DNA from: Kiloniella litopenaei
GTDB lineage: Bacteria > Pseudomonadota > Alphaproteobacteria > Kiloniellales > Kiloniellaceae
Direction: 5' to 3'
Assembly (NCBI RefSeq): GCF_000982415.1
Contig: NZ_LANI01000003.1
Span: 248,001 to 312,000 of the forward strand
Length of the DNA stretch: 64,000 nt
Shown piece after piece: positions 17,826 to 26,766 of this stretch. A program made the translations under genes and the position numbers. The notes below the pieces were generated by a model. That model had not been told where the DNA came from. It ran no database searches and saw only the letters and a list, made by a program, of their open reading frames with translations. The number at the start of each line of letters is the position of its first letter. The first letter of the stretch is position 1.

Positions 17826-18013
17826 ACAAAATTTTCTTATTTCAAAATTCGGTAAGAATCCTGTAGAAACTCAGTTCACTTACAGTTTTTGCGTTTCCGA
17901 TATTTCAAATGCATCAAGATTGAAACCATGGTCAAAGACACGCTGTGGGCATCCGCCAAAGGAAGCTTGCCGCGTGTGCCATGGCAAAATTCAATTAAAG
18001 AAAAGTGACAAAC

Positions 18014-18035
18014 TCCGAATAAGAACGAATTCGGA
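18014..18035 (-). terminator. Possible weak terminator of tRNA-Arg
   Basis: TCCGAAT at 18014-18020 and ATTCGGA at 18029-18035 form a 7-bp stem with an 8-base loop, 35 bases after the tRNA 3' end on the minus strand. A T-rich but interrupted stretch follows on that strand. Confidence 0.4.
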
Positions 18036-18069
18036 ACACTTGCAACTTATTGAAATATAAGGGAAAGAA

Positions 18070-18146
18070 TGGCGCACCCGTCAGGACTCGAACCTGAAAC
18101 CTCTTGATTCGTAGTCAAGTGCTCTATCCAATTGAGCTACGGGTGC
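18070..18146 (-). tRNA. tRNA-Arg (anticodon ACG)
   Basis: Read on the minus strand, 77 bases fold as a standard cloverleaf. The acceptor stem is GCACCCG/CGGGTGC, the D arm contains AGCTCAATTGGATAGAGC, the anticodon stem CTTGA/TCAAG encloses CTACGAA with anticodon ACG, and the T arm has GGTTCGAGTCC. The 3' CCA is encoded. ACG is read as ICG after deamination and decodes CGN arginine codons. Confidence 0.97.
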
Positions 18147-18451
18147 GTTTCAAAGCGTTTCCAGAGTAGATCCCTGAAAACGAGGCGGAACTTACTCCTG
18201 CTTCTGTGAGGACGCAAGCCCTAAATCGCAGATTCGTATTTTTTTTTAATCTCGTGCCTAACTATCAATTAGTTGGTGGGAAAACTCTTGTCCCTGCGAC
18301 TCCCTTCAAGTAGTATCTGGCCTAAGTATTTTGGGGGGTTGGTCAACTCGTGTATCTTTTCGGGCGTTTTTCCCGTATCAATTATAGTAATAATACTAGA
18401 TTTGAGAGAAGATATATTTGGCTGATCACAATCAACAGTGCGGACTTGTCA
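18147..18451. other. Intergenic region between tRNA-Arg and lipoprotein gene
   Basis: About 305 bases that should contain the tRNA promoter (minus strand) and the promoter of the lipoprotein gene (plus strand). An in-frame GTG at 18350 could extend the lipoprotein by 34 residues, but this would bury its signal peptide. Nothing else is evident. Confidence 0.5.
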
Positions 18452-19615
18452 ATGGGATCCATTAAATCCTCTGTTTTGCGTAATACCGTTACAGCTTTGG
18501 CTGCGGTGATGTTATTAAATGGTTGTTCTTTTACCGAAGAAGCCTTGTGGCCTTCTATTGTCGGGGAAGAAACAGCGGAAGAAGCGACGACGAATGCTGC
18601 AGAGGCTCCTGTCGTTCCAGATACCGTTGTTACGAATAACATCTCTGGCCTGCCATTGCTCGGCTCAACCATTTTTGAATCTCCGGGGGTAACACCGGGT
18701 CAACCAACAGGAACGCATGTTGGTAAAAAGGTTGAAGAGCTACGCGGTGATCTTTCGAGACTTCAGGCTCGATTGATACATCACAACAACAACTTGCAGA
18801 CACAGCGTAACAACGCACGCAGCAGTGCCGGAACATACCATTCCATTATTGCCGCCATGAATACACGTCTCCAGGTTGGCACCACACCAGGCAATCCACA
18901 GATGGTGGACGGTTGGAATAAAGCCCAACAGGAACTGGAAGCCGTTGGCGCAAGTATTACCAATTTGAACAGCCTCTCCAATGAGGCCGGGTCAACATCC
19001 GCACTTGCTGCATTTGTTCTGGATTCAGCGAAATCCACATACGAACTGCGCGGTGCTTTGGATGAAGATCACAGGCAGCTTGCTGTTTTGGAAGACGAAG
19101 CCAATCAAACCGTCGTTATTCTTGATCGCCTTATGAACGAGCTTACCGAAGATATTGCACGTACACAGAACTACTTCTCTGCAGAGCGTACAAATCTGAC
19201 AGCACTTCAGGTCGCGGTTGATAACGGCGAATTCATCGGTGGCAATCTCGGCAGCAGAACTTTTGGCGTTCCTGTTCCTCCACCGCCTGGCGGTCCTGCG
19301 GGTCTTGTTGGGCGTCAACCACCGCTGGCAATCATTCGCTTTGATCAGCCTAACGTGAATTACGAGCAAGCTCTTTTTACTGCTGTAAGCCGCGCACTGG
19401 ATCGTCGCCCTAGCTCTGCTTTCGATTTGGTTACCGTTGCTCCTGCACGTGGTAATTCTGCACAAGTTGCTTTGGAAACCAGTAAGTCACGCAAATACGG
19501 TGAAGATGTAATGCGCTCACTCACGAAGCTTGGATTACCAGCTTCCCATGTTTCGCTTTCATCAACAAGCAACCCAGGCGCTCAGGTTCCAGAGGTTCAC
19601 GTTTACCTTCGGTAA
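18452..19615 (+). CDS. Lipoprotein with coiled-coil middle and OmpA-like C-terminal region
   Basis: Protein of 387 residues from the ATG at 18452. It starts with a lipoprotein signal (basic residues, TALAAVMLLNGC, so the lipidated cysteine is near residue 23). Acidic and Pro/Thr-rich sequence follows, then a helical coiled-coil section (VEELRGDLSRLQARLIHHNN and on to about residue 250) and a proline-rich linker PVPPPPGGP. The C-terminal 90 residues, from IIRFDQPNVNYEQALFTAV to the end, resemble an OmpA/peptidoglycan-binding fold. It probably tethers an outer-membrane structure in the periplasm. This role is inference and the family name is not known to me. Confidence 0.75.
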   Translation: MGSIKSSVLRNTVTALAAVMLLNGCSFTEEALWPSIVGEETAEEATTNAAEAPVVPDTVVTNNISGLPLLGSTIFESPGVTPGQPTGTHVGKKVEELRGDLSRLQARLIHHNNNLQTQRNNARSSAGTYHSIIAAMNTRLQVGTTPGNPQMVDGWNKAQQELEAVGASITNLNSLSNEAGSTSALAAFVLDSAKSTYELRGALDEDHRQLAVLEDEANQTVVILDRLMNELTEDIARTQNYFSAERTNLTALQVAVDNGEFIGGNLGSRTFGVPVPPPPGGPAGLVGRQPPLAIIRFDQPNVNYEQALFTAVSRALDRRPSSAFDLVTVAPARGNSAQVALETSKSRKYGEDVMRSLTKLGLPASHVSLSSTSNPGAQVPEVHVYLR

Positions 19616-19632
19616 CAAAATCTGATAATGAC

Positions 19633-19667
19633 AAAAAAGCGGTATCAAAAATGATGCCGCTTTTTTT
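19633..19667 (+). terminator. Intrinsic terminator after the lipoprotein gene
   Basis: GCGGTATCA and TGATGCCGC form a 9-bp stem (one G-U pair) flanked by six A and seven T, about 20 bases after the stop codon. It is a classic rho-independent terminator. Confidence 0.85.
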
Positions 19668-19874
19668 ATGCCCAAACTCTAAAACCACTCAACGCTCTTA
19701 GATCAAATAAAGTATCTATGGGCAGGTATAGATAAAAAAGGTACCTATAGAATTACCCCCGGTAACACTAAATTTTCCAATCACCTGTTTCATTTAATAA
19801 CTATTGACGCTTTTCATAAAATAATTCAGAGCATGCGTCACAATACACCCCTGTTTTCTTCATAATTTCGCAGC

Positions 19875-20642
19875 TTGGATTCGACCTTGCCTCAAGATCT
19901 ATTACCCCTTGTCGCCTTCATATTGTTTATATCCAGTTTGATTCAAGGGGCTGTAGGGTTTGCCTTTGGGCTTATCGCCCTGACGTTTTTAACCCTGCTG
20001 GGTATTGAACTGACAATAGTTGTGCCACTGCTTTTAACTGCTGGCCTCGCCCAATTACTGGTTGGTGTTTACAAGCTACGCGACCACATCCAATACAGAC
20101 CTTTGATAAAAGGCTCTGTAATCAGATACGTCACGCTGCCGTTGGGTATTATCTCTCTGGGGTACATTACAACTGCCATAGACAAAGATCAGATTGAACA
20201 ACTGGTCGGCATTATCATTCTTGGTATCGTTGGCCTTCAGCTAGTGGTCAGGCCTATTCCCAGAGAAAACCTCCACCCCATCTGGACCTTTCTTGCTTTT
20301 GGCGCCAGTGGCTACACTGCTGGTCTCATCGCTGTAGGTGGCCCCCCGATTGTTTTGTGGGTCATGGCCCATAAATGGACGAATGGACAAATAAGGAGCT
20401 TTCTTTTTGCCAGCTTTCTGGCATCAGCACCAATAAATGCAGTTGTCCTCTATCTCGTCCTTGGCGACAGTGTTTTTGCCCCAATGCTCTACGGGCTCGC
20501 CTTTTCGCCCTTAATTGCTTTGGGTTCACACCTCGGTGTTAAACTTGGGCACGCATTCTCACCGGAAAAGCTACGAACAATCGCCTTTTCCATTCTTGCT
20601 ATAAGCTCTCTTTCATCTGTAGCGGGCCCTCTGTTACACTGA
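19875..20642 (+). CDS. TauE/SafE-family anion exporter
   Basis: Integral membrane protein of 255 residues with about eight hydrophobic segments. The family repeat is visible as LIQGAVGFAFGLIALTFL near residue 22 and again as ASGYTAGLIAVGGPPIVLW near residue 150. Members export sulfite, sulfoacetate or similar organosulfur anions. The substrate here is unknown, and no sulfur gene lies nearby. The start is TTG at 19875 with a poor ribosome site, so the true start is uncertain by a few codons. Confidence 0.85.
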   Translation: MDSTLPQDLLPLVAFILFISSLIQGAVGFAFGLIALTFLTLLGIELTIVVPLLLTAGLAQLLVGVYKLRDHIQYRPLIKGSVIRYVTLPLGIISLGYITTAIDKDQIEQLVGIIILGIVGLQLVVRPIPRENLHPIWTFLAFGASGYTAGLIAVGGPPIVLWVMAHKWTNGQIRSFLFASFLASAPINAVVLYLVLGDSVFAPMLYGLAFSPLIALGSHLGVKLGHAFSPEKLRTIAFSILAISSLSSVAGPLLH

Positions 20643-20749
20643 TTTCATAGCGTTGCAGTCAAGACAAACGAGGTTTACCCTTCTAAAGGTTGAGATTTTT
20701 CGTCAGTTCTGCTTTATTCCGGCATCATTTCAAATTGGAGTCGAAAACC

Positions 20750-21229
20750 GTGTCCGAACAACCAAAAACTTTCCCGGTATCCTGGGAACAACTTCACCGT
20801 GATGCCAAGGCCTTGTCATGGCGCCTGATGAACGAAGGCCCTTTCGAAGGCATCCTTGCAGTCACACGTGGCGGTTTGGTTCCTGCTGCTATTATTGCGC
20901 GCGAACTTGATATCCGTCTTATCGACACCGTTTGCATCGTCAGTTATTCCAGTGACAACAAACAGGGTGAACTTAAGGTCCTGAAAGACGCACCAAAAGA
21001 AAGTAAAGGCTGGCTGATTGTTGACGACTTGGTGGACACAGGCAAAACAGCCCGCGCCGTGCGCGAAATGATGCCAGATGCGCACTTTGCCACGCTCTAC
21101 GCAAAACCTGCTGGTCGTGATATTGTTGATAGCTTTATCACAGAGGTGAGTCAGGACACTTGGATCTATTTCCCATGGGATCTAGCTCTACAAACTGTTC
21201 CACCATTGGTTCAGGGTAAATACGACTAA
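20750..21229 (+). CDS. gpt: Xanthine (guanine) phosphoribosyltransferase
   Basis: Purine salvage enzyme converting xanthine or guanine and PRPP to the nucleotide. The 159-residue type I phosphoribosyltransferase has [17 protein letters not shown] and the PRPP loop [13 protein letters not shown], and ends with the WIYFPWD motif that contacts the base in Gpt. The GTG at 20750 with TTGGAG upstream gives the normal length. The open frame to 20690 would add 20 unrelated residues. It converges with panC. Confidence 0.92.
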   Translation: MSEQPKTFPVSWEQLHRDAKALSWRLMNEGPFEGILAVTRGGLVPAAIIARELDIRLIDTVCIVSYSSDNKQGELKVLKDAPKESKGWLIVDDLVDTGKTARAVREMMPDAHFATLYAKPAGRDIVDSFITEVSQDTWIYFPWDLALQTVPPLVQGKYD

Positions 21230-21253
21230 ATCTGTGTCGTAACCTATTCGGCT

Positions 21254-22111
21254 CTACCGGCTGATTGGATAGTTATCAATCAGCCGGGTATTGCCAAGCC
21301 ATGCAGCAACAAAAACCCGACCGTTCAAAAGATCATCCCGATCAGTAAAATCCCCCAGAAGCTCAAGATCCTCTTCTGATCTGATCTCAAGATAATCGAT
21401 TCGCTCAAATCCACTATCCAGAATAACCTTTCGCCCCCATTCCAGGACGTGATCAACGGCTTCGCCCTGACGAATCAGATACGCGATGGTGTTCTCGACC
21501 TTGTACAAAGTGGGCGCAATATCACGTTGTTCTTCCGACAATCTGCGATTTCGGGAAGACAACGCAAGATTATCATCTTCGCGTACTGTCGGAACCCCGA
21601 TAACATCAACCTCCAAATCCAGGTCACCTGCGACACGCTGGATCAATAGAAACTGCTGAAAATCCTTTTGCCCGAAATAGGCCCGATCCGGTGCTGTCTG
21701 GATAAGCAACTTTGAAACAACAGTTGTCACCCCATCCATATGTCCAGGGCGTGTTGCGCCGCAAAGGCAATCCTGCATAGCACTGACGGCTACTGTCGTG
21801 CTGTAACCCTTGGGATAGATTTCATCAACTTGAGGCAAGTAGACAAGGTCTACGCCAGCATCTTCCAGCTTTCTCAAATCTGCATCCGTATCCACAGGAT
21901 AGGTATCCAGATCAGTTTTGTTATCGAACTGTTTGGGATTTATAAAAATCGTAGCAATAACGCGATCATTATCCGCCTTGGCCGCATCAACCAGCGAGAG
22001 GTGCCCCTCGTGCAGCGCCCCCATGGTCATCACAACACCAATTTCCTCCTTATCAGCTTTCCAGCTGGAAACCAGAGCGCGAAGATCCCGTTTGGATTTA
22101 ACAATACGCAT
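21254..22111 (-). CDS. panC: Pantothenate synthetase
   Basis: Joins pantoate and beta-alanine with ATP to give pantothenate, the coenzyme A precursor. The protein has 285 residues from the ATG at 22111. It has MGALHEGHLSLV (HIGH-type ATP motif), FINPKQFDNKTDLDTYP, FGQKDFQQ and SSRN, all PanC signatures. An in-frame ATG at 22123 would add four residues. GGGAAA lies before the downstream ATG, so I prefer it. No panB is adjacent. Confidence 0.95.
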   Translation of the reverse strand: MRIVKSKRDLRALVSSWKADKEEIGVVMTMGALHEGHLSLVDAAKADNDRVIATIFINPKQFDNKTDLDTYPVDTDADLRKLEDAGVDLVYLPQVDEIYPKGYSTTVAVSAMQDCLCGATRPGHMDGVTTVVSKLLIQTAPDRAYFGQKDFQQFLLIQRVAGDLDLEVDVIGVPTVREDDNLALSSRNRRLSEEQRDIAPTLYKVENTIAYLIRQGEAVDHVLEWGRKVILDSGFERIDYLEIRSEEDLELLGDFTDRDDLLNGRVFVAAWLGNTRLIDNYPISR

Positions 22112-22372
22112 TATTTTTCCCATTAAACCCCGATAAACGGAATTTTATCTTGATAACGAAAGTATTTGCGCGATCTTATAATGAAACGTCCATCGCGACA
22201 CAAACAGCTTTGCCACAAATCCTAACAAAGCCGATATTGCACCGCAACAATTCCTCCCTGTCTCGCCCCTTTCTCCTTTCACTTCATTATACTAATCTAT
22301 AAGCCCTGACTTGTAGTCACAGTAGATTTCACTAGACTGCCGTCAAATTTACACCTTAACGAAAGTACTATT

Positions 22373-23578
22373 ATGAGCGCGGCTCTCGATCTCAAACAAC
22401 GCCCCACTATCCGCCTGAGACCAAAGGCTCAGAAGAGGTTATTGAATGGCTATCCCTGGGTGTTTTCCAACGAGATTGAGGTCAGTGCCGAAACAAAACA
22501 AATTCCCGCGGGCACAATTGTCAGAATTGAAGCCAATGACGGACAGCCACTGGGCACTGCCATCTATAATCGCCAACCGTTGATTTCAGCCCGCTTGCTC
22601 AGCACAAGCGCCAAAACAATTGTGGATGAAGTCTTTTTTACAGAGATCCTGCAAAAAGCACTCTCGCTTCGTGAAACTCTGTTTAACGTTCCATACTATC
22701 GCCTGATTCACGCCGAAGCAGACGGAATCCCCGGAACCATCATTGATCGTTATGGCGATACTCTTGTTTTGCAGGTTAATACGGCAGGTATAGAAAACCT
22801 TCTCCCCGCACTACTTACTGCCCTGAATAATGTGCTCGACCCCAAGACGGTTGTACTTCGCAATGATACGCCGTCGCGTTTGCTCGAAGGGCTGGAGTGC
22901 TATGACAAGGTCGTCAAGGGTGAGCTTAATGGCCCTATCAAAGTCATAGAGCACGATGCCACATTCTTTGCCGAGTTGCAGGAAGGTCAAAAAACCGGAT
23001 GGTTCTTTGATCAACGCGACAACAGAAAACTTGCTGCCCGCTTTGCCAAAGACGCAGATGTGCTCGACTGTTATTCCTTTGCCGGGGGCTTCACAGTTCA
23101 ATCCGCGCTGGCAGGGGCCAGGTCAGTCACAACAGTGGATCGCAGCCAAGCCGCACTGGATCTTGCCGCCAAAGCAGCCACAGAAAACGGTGTTGCCGAC
23201 AAGTGTACTTTCATAAAGGCAGAAGTCTTTAATCATCTTGCCAAACTTGCAAATGATGGCGTGAGTTTTGATCTTGTTATTGTTGATCCACCTGCTTTCG
23301 TTAAAAGCAAAAAAGATATCCAACAGGGATCAAAAGGTTATCGCAAGCTTGCCAGACTTGCCGCAAAGCTTGTGAAACCAGGTGGCTATCTGGTTGTTGC
23401 CTCGTGTTCCCATCACATGGATATCGATAACTTTGCCGACCAGACACGCAAAGGGCTTTTGGACGCAAACAGAAGATCACGCCTGCTTTTCACCCGGGGT
23501 GCTGGTCCAGATCACCCCGTACATCCCTTTTTACCTGAATCAGAATACCTCAAGCTACAACTCTATACATTGGACTAA
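22373..23578 (+). CDS. RlmI-type 23S rRNA (cytosine-C5) methyltransferase family protein
   Basis: Protein of 401 residues with an N-terminal PUA-like RNA-binding domain (LNGYPWVFSNEI; ARLLS) and a C-terminal Rossmann methyltransferase. The methyltransferase shows VLDCYSFAGGFTVQSALAGA as motif I, LVIVDPPAFVKSKK as motif IV and VVASCSHHMD as the cysteine motif of class I m5C enzymes. It ends in the usual HPFLPESEYLKLQ. E. coli RlmI methylates C1962 of 23S rRNA. The exact site for this homologue is inference. Confidence 0.9.
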   Translation: MSAALDLKQRPTIRLRPKAQKRLLNGYPWVFSNEIEVSAETKQIPAGTIVRIEANDGQPLGTAIYNRQPLISARLLSTSAKTIVDEVFFTEILQKALSLRETLFNVPYYRLIHAEADGIPGTIIDRYGDTLVLQVNTAGIENLLPALLTALNNVLDPKTVVLRNDTPSRLLEGLECYDKVVKGELNGPIKVIEHDATFFAELQEGQKTGWFFDQRDNRKLAARFAKDADVLDCYSFAGGFTVQSALAGARSVTTVDRSQAALDLAAKAATENGVADKCTFIKAEVFNHLAKLANDGVSFDLVIVDPPAFVKSKKDIQQGSKGYRKLARLAAKLVKPGGYLVVASCSHHMDIDNFADQTRKGLLDANRRSRLLFTRGAGPDHPVHPFLPESEYLKLQLYTLD

Positions 23579-23652
23579 CGCCTCTGGTAACAGGGGATAA
23601 TCTTCCTAATAATTTCTGGAACGATCTTGAGGACAATCCCAACAACAATCAC

Positions 23653-23695
23653 CGCAGGTTTCTATGCTTTCCCCACGAGTACGTAGAAACCTGTG
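23653..23695. repeat. Long imperfect hairpin in convergent intergenic region
   Basis: CAGGTTTCTA at 23655-23664 and TAGAAACCTG at 23684-23693 are perfectly inverted. The stem can be extended on both sides with G-U pairs to about 14 bp, with a 15-base loop. No T-run follows on either strand. It lies between the convergent methyltransferase and histidine kinase genes and may block read-through or protect a 3' end. Confidence 0.6.
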
Positions 23696-23767
23696 CGAAT
23701 TGATAGGCTGTCTCTCAGATTGGCGACAACAAGTTCCTTATGAAAACTGAGTTCTAAAACGAAAAAC

Positions 23768-25198
23768 TTAACCAAACACCTGTGACTTGTCGCTTGTTAC
23801 ATTGGACTTGATCGGAAGTTCCAAACAAAAGCATGCGCCGCCCAATTCCGACACATCAAGCCAGATATCACCCCCGTGGGCCCGCATTAAATCACGGGTG
23901 ATGGCTAGTCCAAGGCCCGATCCATTTTTACGGGTTGACCCCTTGAATGGTTTAAAGAGGTTAGACCTGATTTCTGGCGGAATTCCGGGGCCATCATCTG
24001 CAATGGAAACGATTAAACAGTCCAATTCTTCTTGCAATCGAATTTCGGCCGTTTTCGCCCCAGCTTGTTCAGCATTGCGAGCCAAGTTTTCAAAAACCCT
24101 GTAAAGCTGTTCCCAATCACCAGAGACATTTGTCCCCGGAGGTATATGGTTTTGCACCGTGATATCGACAGATTCTGCAACTTGAATCGTATCAGCGACC
24201 TCCCCCGCCAACTCGTGCAGATCAAAATCCATAATATCAAGCTGTGGAGCTCCCTCTTTCGAGAAATTGAGCATTTGACCACAAATATGCACAGCTCGGT
24301 CAATTGCCGCCAACAGAACAGGCGCAACCTCTCGAACCTCGGGGTCTTCACTACGATTCAAACGATCTGAAATCAGGCGGGCCGTTGCCAACCCGTTTCT
24401 TAAATCATGATTTATTTTTGCTGCGGCGGTACCGATTGCCGCCAAGCGGGTTTTCTGCCCCAAAGAAGACTGTAAAGACACCTGCATCGAGGCCAGTTCA
24501 GATTCGGCCACCCCCACTTCATCGCTACGCGAAGACGGCGCAATTATGCGTGTCGCATCTTCCGGCGAATCCCTAAAACGGATCATACTTCGTGTGATCC
24601 GCCTCAAAGGCTGAACCATTAACCAATGCAAACTAATAAAAACCAATGCCGCAGTCATCAGAGCAATACCCAACGAAAGCGCCAGAATACGCCAGGAATA
24701 TTCATACATGTCCCAGCGCATGGGTGTTTCACTCATGACAACTTCGACAAGGACATCTTTGTTTTTAGGGGAGTGCCCTACGATTCGCAGAACGCGATGA
24801 CGTGTCTGCCCCAAGGCAACAAACGCATCCTTGATCAAACCAAAGAAGCTCTCTTCCCTCAAATCATAGGTCGCATCAATTTCCACTTCTGCGCTGCTCA
24901 TCAACTTGAGTCGCCCTTGCCCAGGCCTCTGTAAAGCAACGGCCAAGGCATTTACGTGGCTCAGAAGTTCTTTTTCCAGATCTTCGCTGACCATCATGTC
25001 ATCCGTTGCATCCAATGCCAGTATCGCAAGATGGGCATCAGCCAAATGCTCTTGAAGATAAACATAGCGGAACCGGGCTATAGAGGGGGCAAAGATAAGG
25101 ATCTCTGCAAGCAACACAAAGATAGCTGTCAGAACCAATAACTTTGCTGAAAGGCTCGTAATGAAGGGGGGCAGTTGTATTTTTCCGGCCATAATCAC
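23768..25198 (-). CDS. Membrane-bound sensor histidine kinase
   Basis: Protein of 476 residues. A first membrane segment is at about 15-35, a periplasmic sensor region runs to about 165, and a second membrane segment (LSLGIALMTAALVFISLH) follows. Then come a HAMP domain, a dimerisation helix with the phospho-acceptor histidine in AKINHDLRNGLATARL, and a HATPase_c domain with N-box ENLARNAEQAG, GDGPGIP-like ADDGPGIPPEI and GSGLGLAIT. No response regulator adjoins it, so its partner is unknown. It lies just downstream of the flavoprotein gene on the same strand (26-base gap), so coexpression is likely. Confidence 0.92.
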   Translation of the reverse strand: MIMAGKIQLPPFITSLSAKLLVLTAIFVLLAEILIFAPSIARFRYVYLQEHLADAHLAILALDATDDMMVSEDLEKELLSHVNALAVALQRPGQGRLKLMSSAEVEIDATYDLREESFFGLIKDAFVALGQTRHRVLRIVGHSPKNKDVLVEVVMSETPMRWDMYEYSWRILALSLGIALMTAALVFISLHWLMVQPLRRITRSMIRFRDSPEDATRIIAPSSRSDEVGVAESELASMQVSLQSSLGQKTRLAAIGTAAAKINHDLRNGLATARLISDRLNRSEDPEVREVAPVLLAAIDRAVHICGQMLNFSKEGAPQLDIMDFDLHELAGEVADTIQVAESVDITVQNHIPPGTNVSGDWEQLYRVFENLARNAEQAGAKTAEIRLQEELDCLIVSIADDGPGIPPEIRSNLFKPFKGSTRKNGSGLGLAITRDLMRAHGGDIWLDVSELGGACFCLELPIKSNVTSDKSQVFG

Positions 25199-25224
25199 TA
25201 TCTTTTTATAGATTTAAGTGAAGC

Positions 25225-26652
25225 TTATCCAAACTTTACTAGAAAACGAACAACCTTCTTCACACGATCGCTAAAGAGTGATTCTGTATAGTAACTACCA
25301 GCCACACGTTTGCTTACTTCGGAAAGGGTTGGATAAGGCGCGATCACATTTGCCATATCGCCAATTTTCAGCCCCTTGGACAAGGCTAACCCCCAAGGCA
25401 ATATCAGCTCCCCAGCCTGCAACCCGACAATAGACGCACCCAAAATCTTGCCCTTTAGAGTCGTAATAACTTTTATTTTGCCCTCTGTTCGCCGTTCAGC
25501 ACGTGCCCGATCATTATCTGCAAAGGACCAGTTCAGTATTTTATGTTCGATCTTTTGTTTTTTTGCATCAGCTTCGGATAAACCAACATGCGCCAACTCT
25601 GGATCTGTATAGGTTACCCAAGGGACCGCATTGTAAGAAACTTTCGCAGGCAAACGAAACAAAGCATTTCGAATAATAATCCCCGCATCATAAGCGGCCA
25701 TATGCGTAAATTGATAACCGCCTGTCACGTCTCCCGCTGCATAAACCTTTCTATTAGACGTTCGCAGACCTTTGTCGACATTAATTCCCTGTCGCTCATA
25801 CCGGATTCCGGCAGCTTCGAGGTTCAACTTTTCAAGATTTGGAACCCGCCCTGCAGCCAACAAAAGATGTGTACCGGCAATCTCCCGCTCTTTGCCATTA
25901 ACCTCAACACGAAGGCTGACACCCTCTGAACTTTTTCTGGCTGCAAGAACTTTGGTCTGCTCCAAAAAAGAAATACCATCGTCCTCTAGCCGATTACGAA
26001 TAACAGAAACCAGTTCAGGATCATCCTTGGGCATTATGGTAGCCATCTCAACAATAGAGACTTCGCTGCCCAAATTGCGAAAAGCCTGCCCCAGTTCACA
26101 TCCGATCGGACCACCACCAACAATGATGATTTTCTTGGGTAGATCCGTCAGATCAAAAACAGATTCGTTAGTTAGGAATGGCACATCACCAATCCCTTCG
26201 ATAGGCGGAATCATCGCACGCGACCCTGTTGCAATGACAAAGCGCCGTGCTTGAATGGTGACATCACCAGCCTTTAATGTCTTGCCATCTACAAACGCCC
26301 CCGGGGCCTGAATGACCGTAACTCCCAAAGACTCAAAGCGTTCGACAGAATCATGCGGTTCTATATCTGCAATCACAGCCTTCACATGATCATGGACTTT
26401 GTGAAAATCGACTTCTGGCTTAGTGTAAGTCACCCCAAATTGAGAGGACTTTTTCCAAGTCCGCGCAACTTTTCCCGCTGTCAGTAGTGCTTTAGAGGGA
26501 ACACAGCCATAGTTCAGGCAATCCCCCCCCATTTTACCCGCCTCGACAAGTACGGTGTCTGCACCCATTTGAACGGCACCAGCGGCAATAGATAAGCCAG
26601 CTGATCCACCACCAATAACGCAGATATCTGTTTTAATCGTGTTATTCCCCAT
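25225..26652 (-). CDS. FAD-dependent pyridine nucleotide-disulfide oxidoreductase (mercuric reductase / lipoamide dehydrogenase-like)
   Basis: Protein of 475 residues. It has the FAD fold CVIGGGSAGLSIA, the redox cysteine pair in GGDCLNYGCVPSKALL, the NAD(P) site IIVGGGPIGCELGQAF, YAAGDVTGGYQFTHMA and a C-terminal dimerisation domain. At the place of the HPT active-site motif of lipoamide dehydrogenase it reads APYPTLSE, so the acid-base histidine is missing. It also lacks the C-terminal cysteine pair of mercuric reductase. Its substrate is therefore open. The ATG at 26652 has GAAGGG before it. It follows a TVP38-type membrane protein gene, a pairing I recall from other bacteria. Confidence 0.88.
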   Translation of the reverse strand: MGNNTIKTDICVIGGGSAGLSIAAGAVQMGADTVLVEAGKMGGDCLNYGCVPSKALLTAGKVARTWKKSSQFGVTYTKPEVDFHKVHDHVKAVIADIEPHDSVERFESLGVTVIQAPGAFVDGKTLKAGDVTIQARRFVIATGSRAMIPPIEGIGDVPFLTNESVFDLTDLPKKIIIVGGGPIGCELGQAFRNLGSEVSIVEMATIMPKDDPELVSVIRNRLEDDGISFLEQTKVLAARKSSEGVSLRVEVNGKEREIAGTHLLLAAGRVPNLEKLNLEAAGIRYERQGINVDKGLRTSNRKVYAAGDVTGGYQFTHMAAYDAGIIIRNALFRLPAKVSYNAVPWVTYTDPELAHVGLSEADAKKQKIEHKILNWSFADNDRARAERRTEGKIKVITTLKGKILGASIVGLQAGELILPWGLALSKGLKIGDMANVIAPYPTLSEVSKRVAGSYYTESLFSDRVKKVVRFLVKFG

Positions 26653-26766
26653 GGAAAAGCCCTTCAATCAAATGTTCTTTACGAGTGCCCAAACCATTCA
26701 AACCGACGAATCAACCGAGGATCCTACCAGTACCCCTATTCGGCACCTCGGGGATACAGACCGTGA

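Noticed and set aside
17930-18009. 26-codon ORF starting MVKDTLWASAKG between the orphan membrane gene and tRNA-Arg
   Set aside because: No ribosome site and too short to judge; possible remnant, but unsupported.
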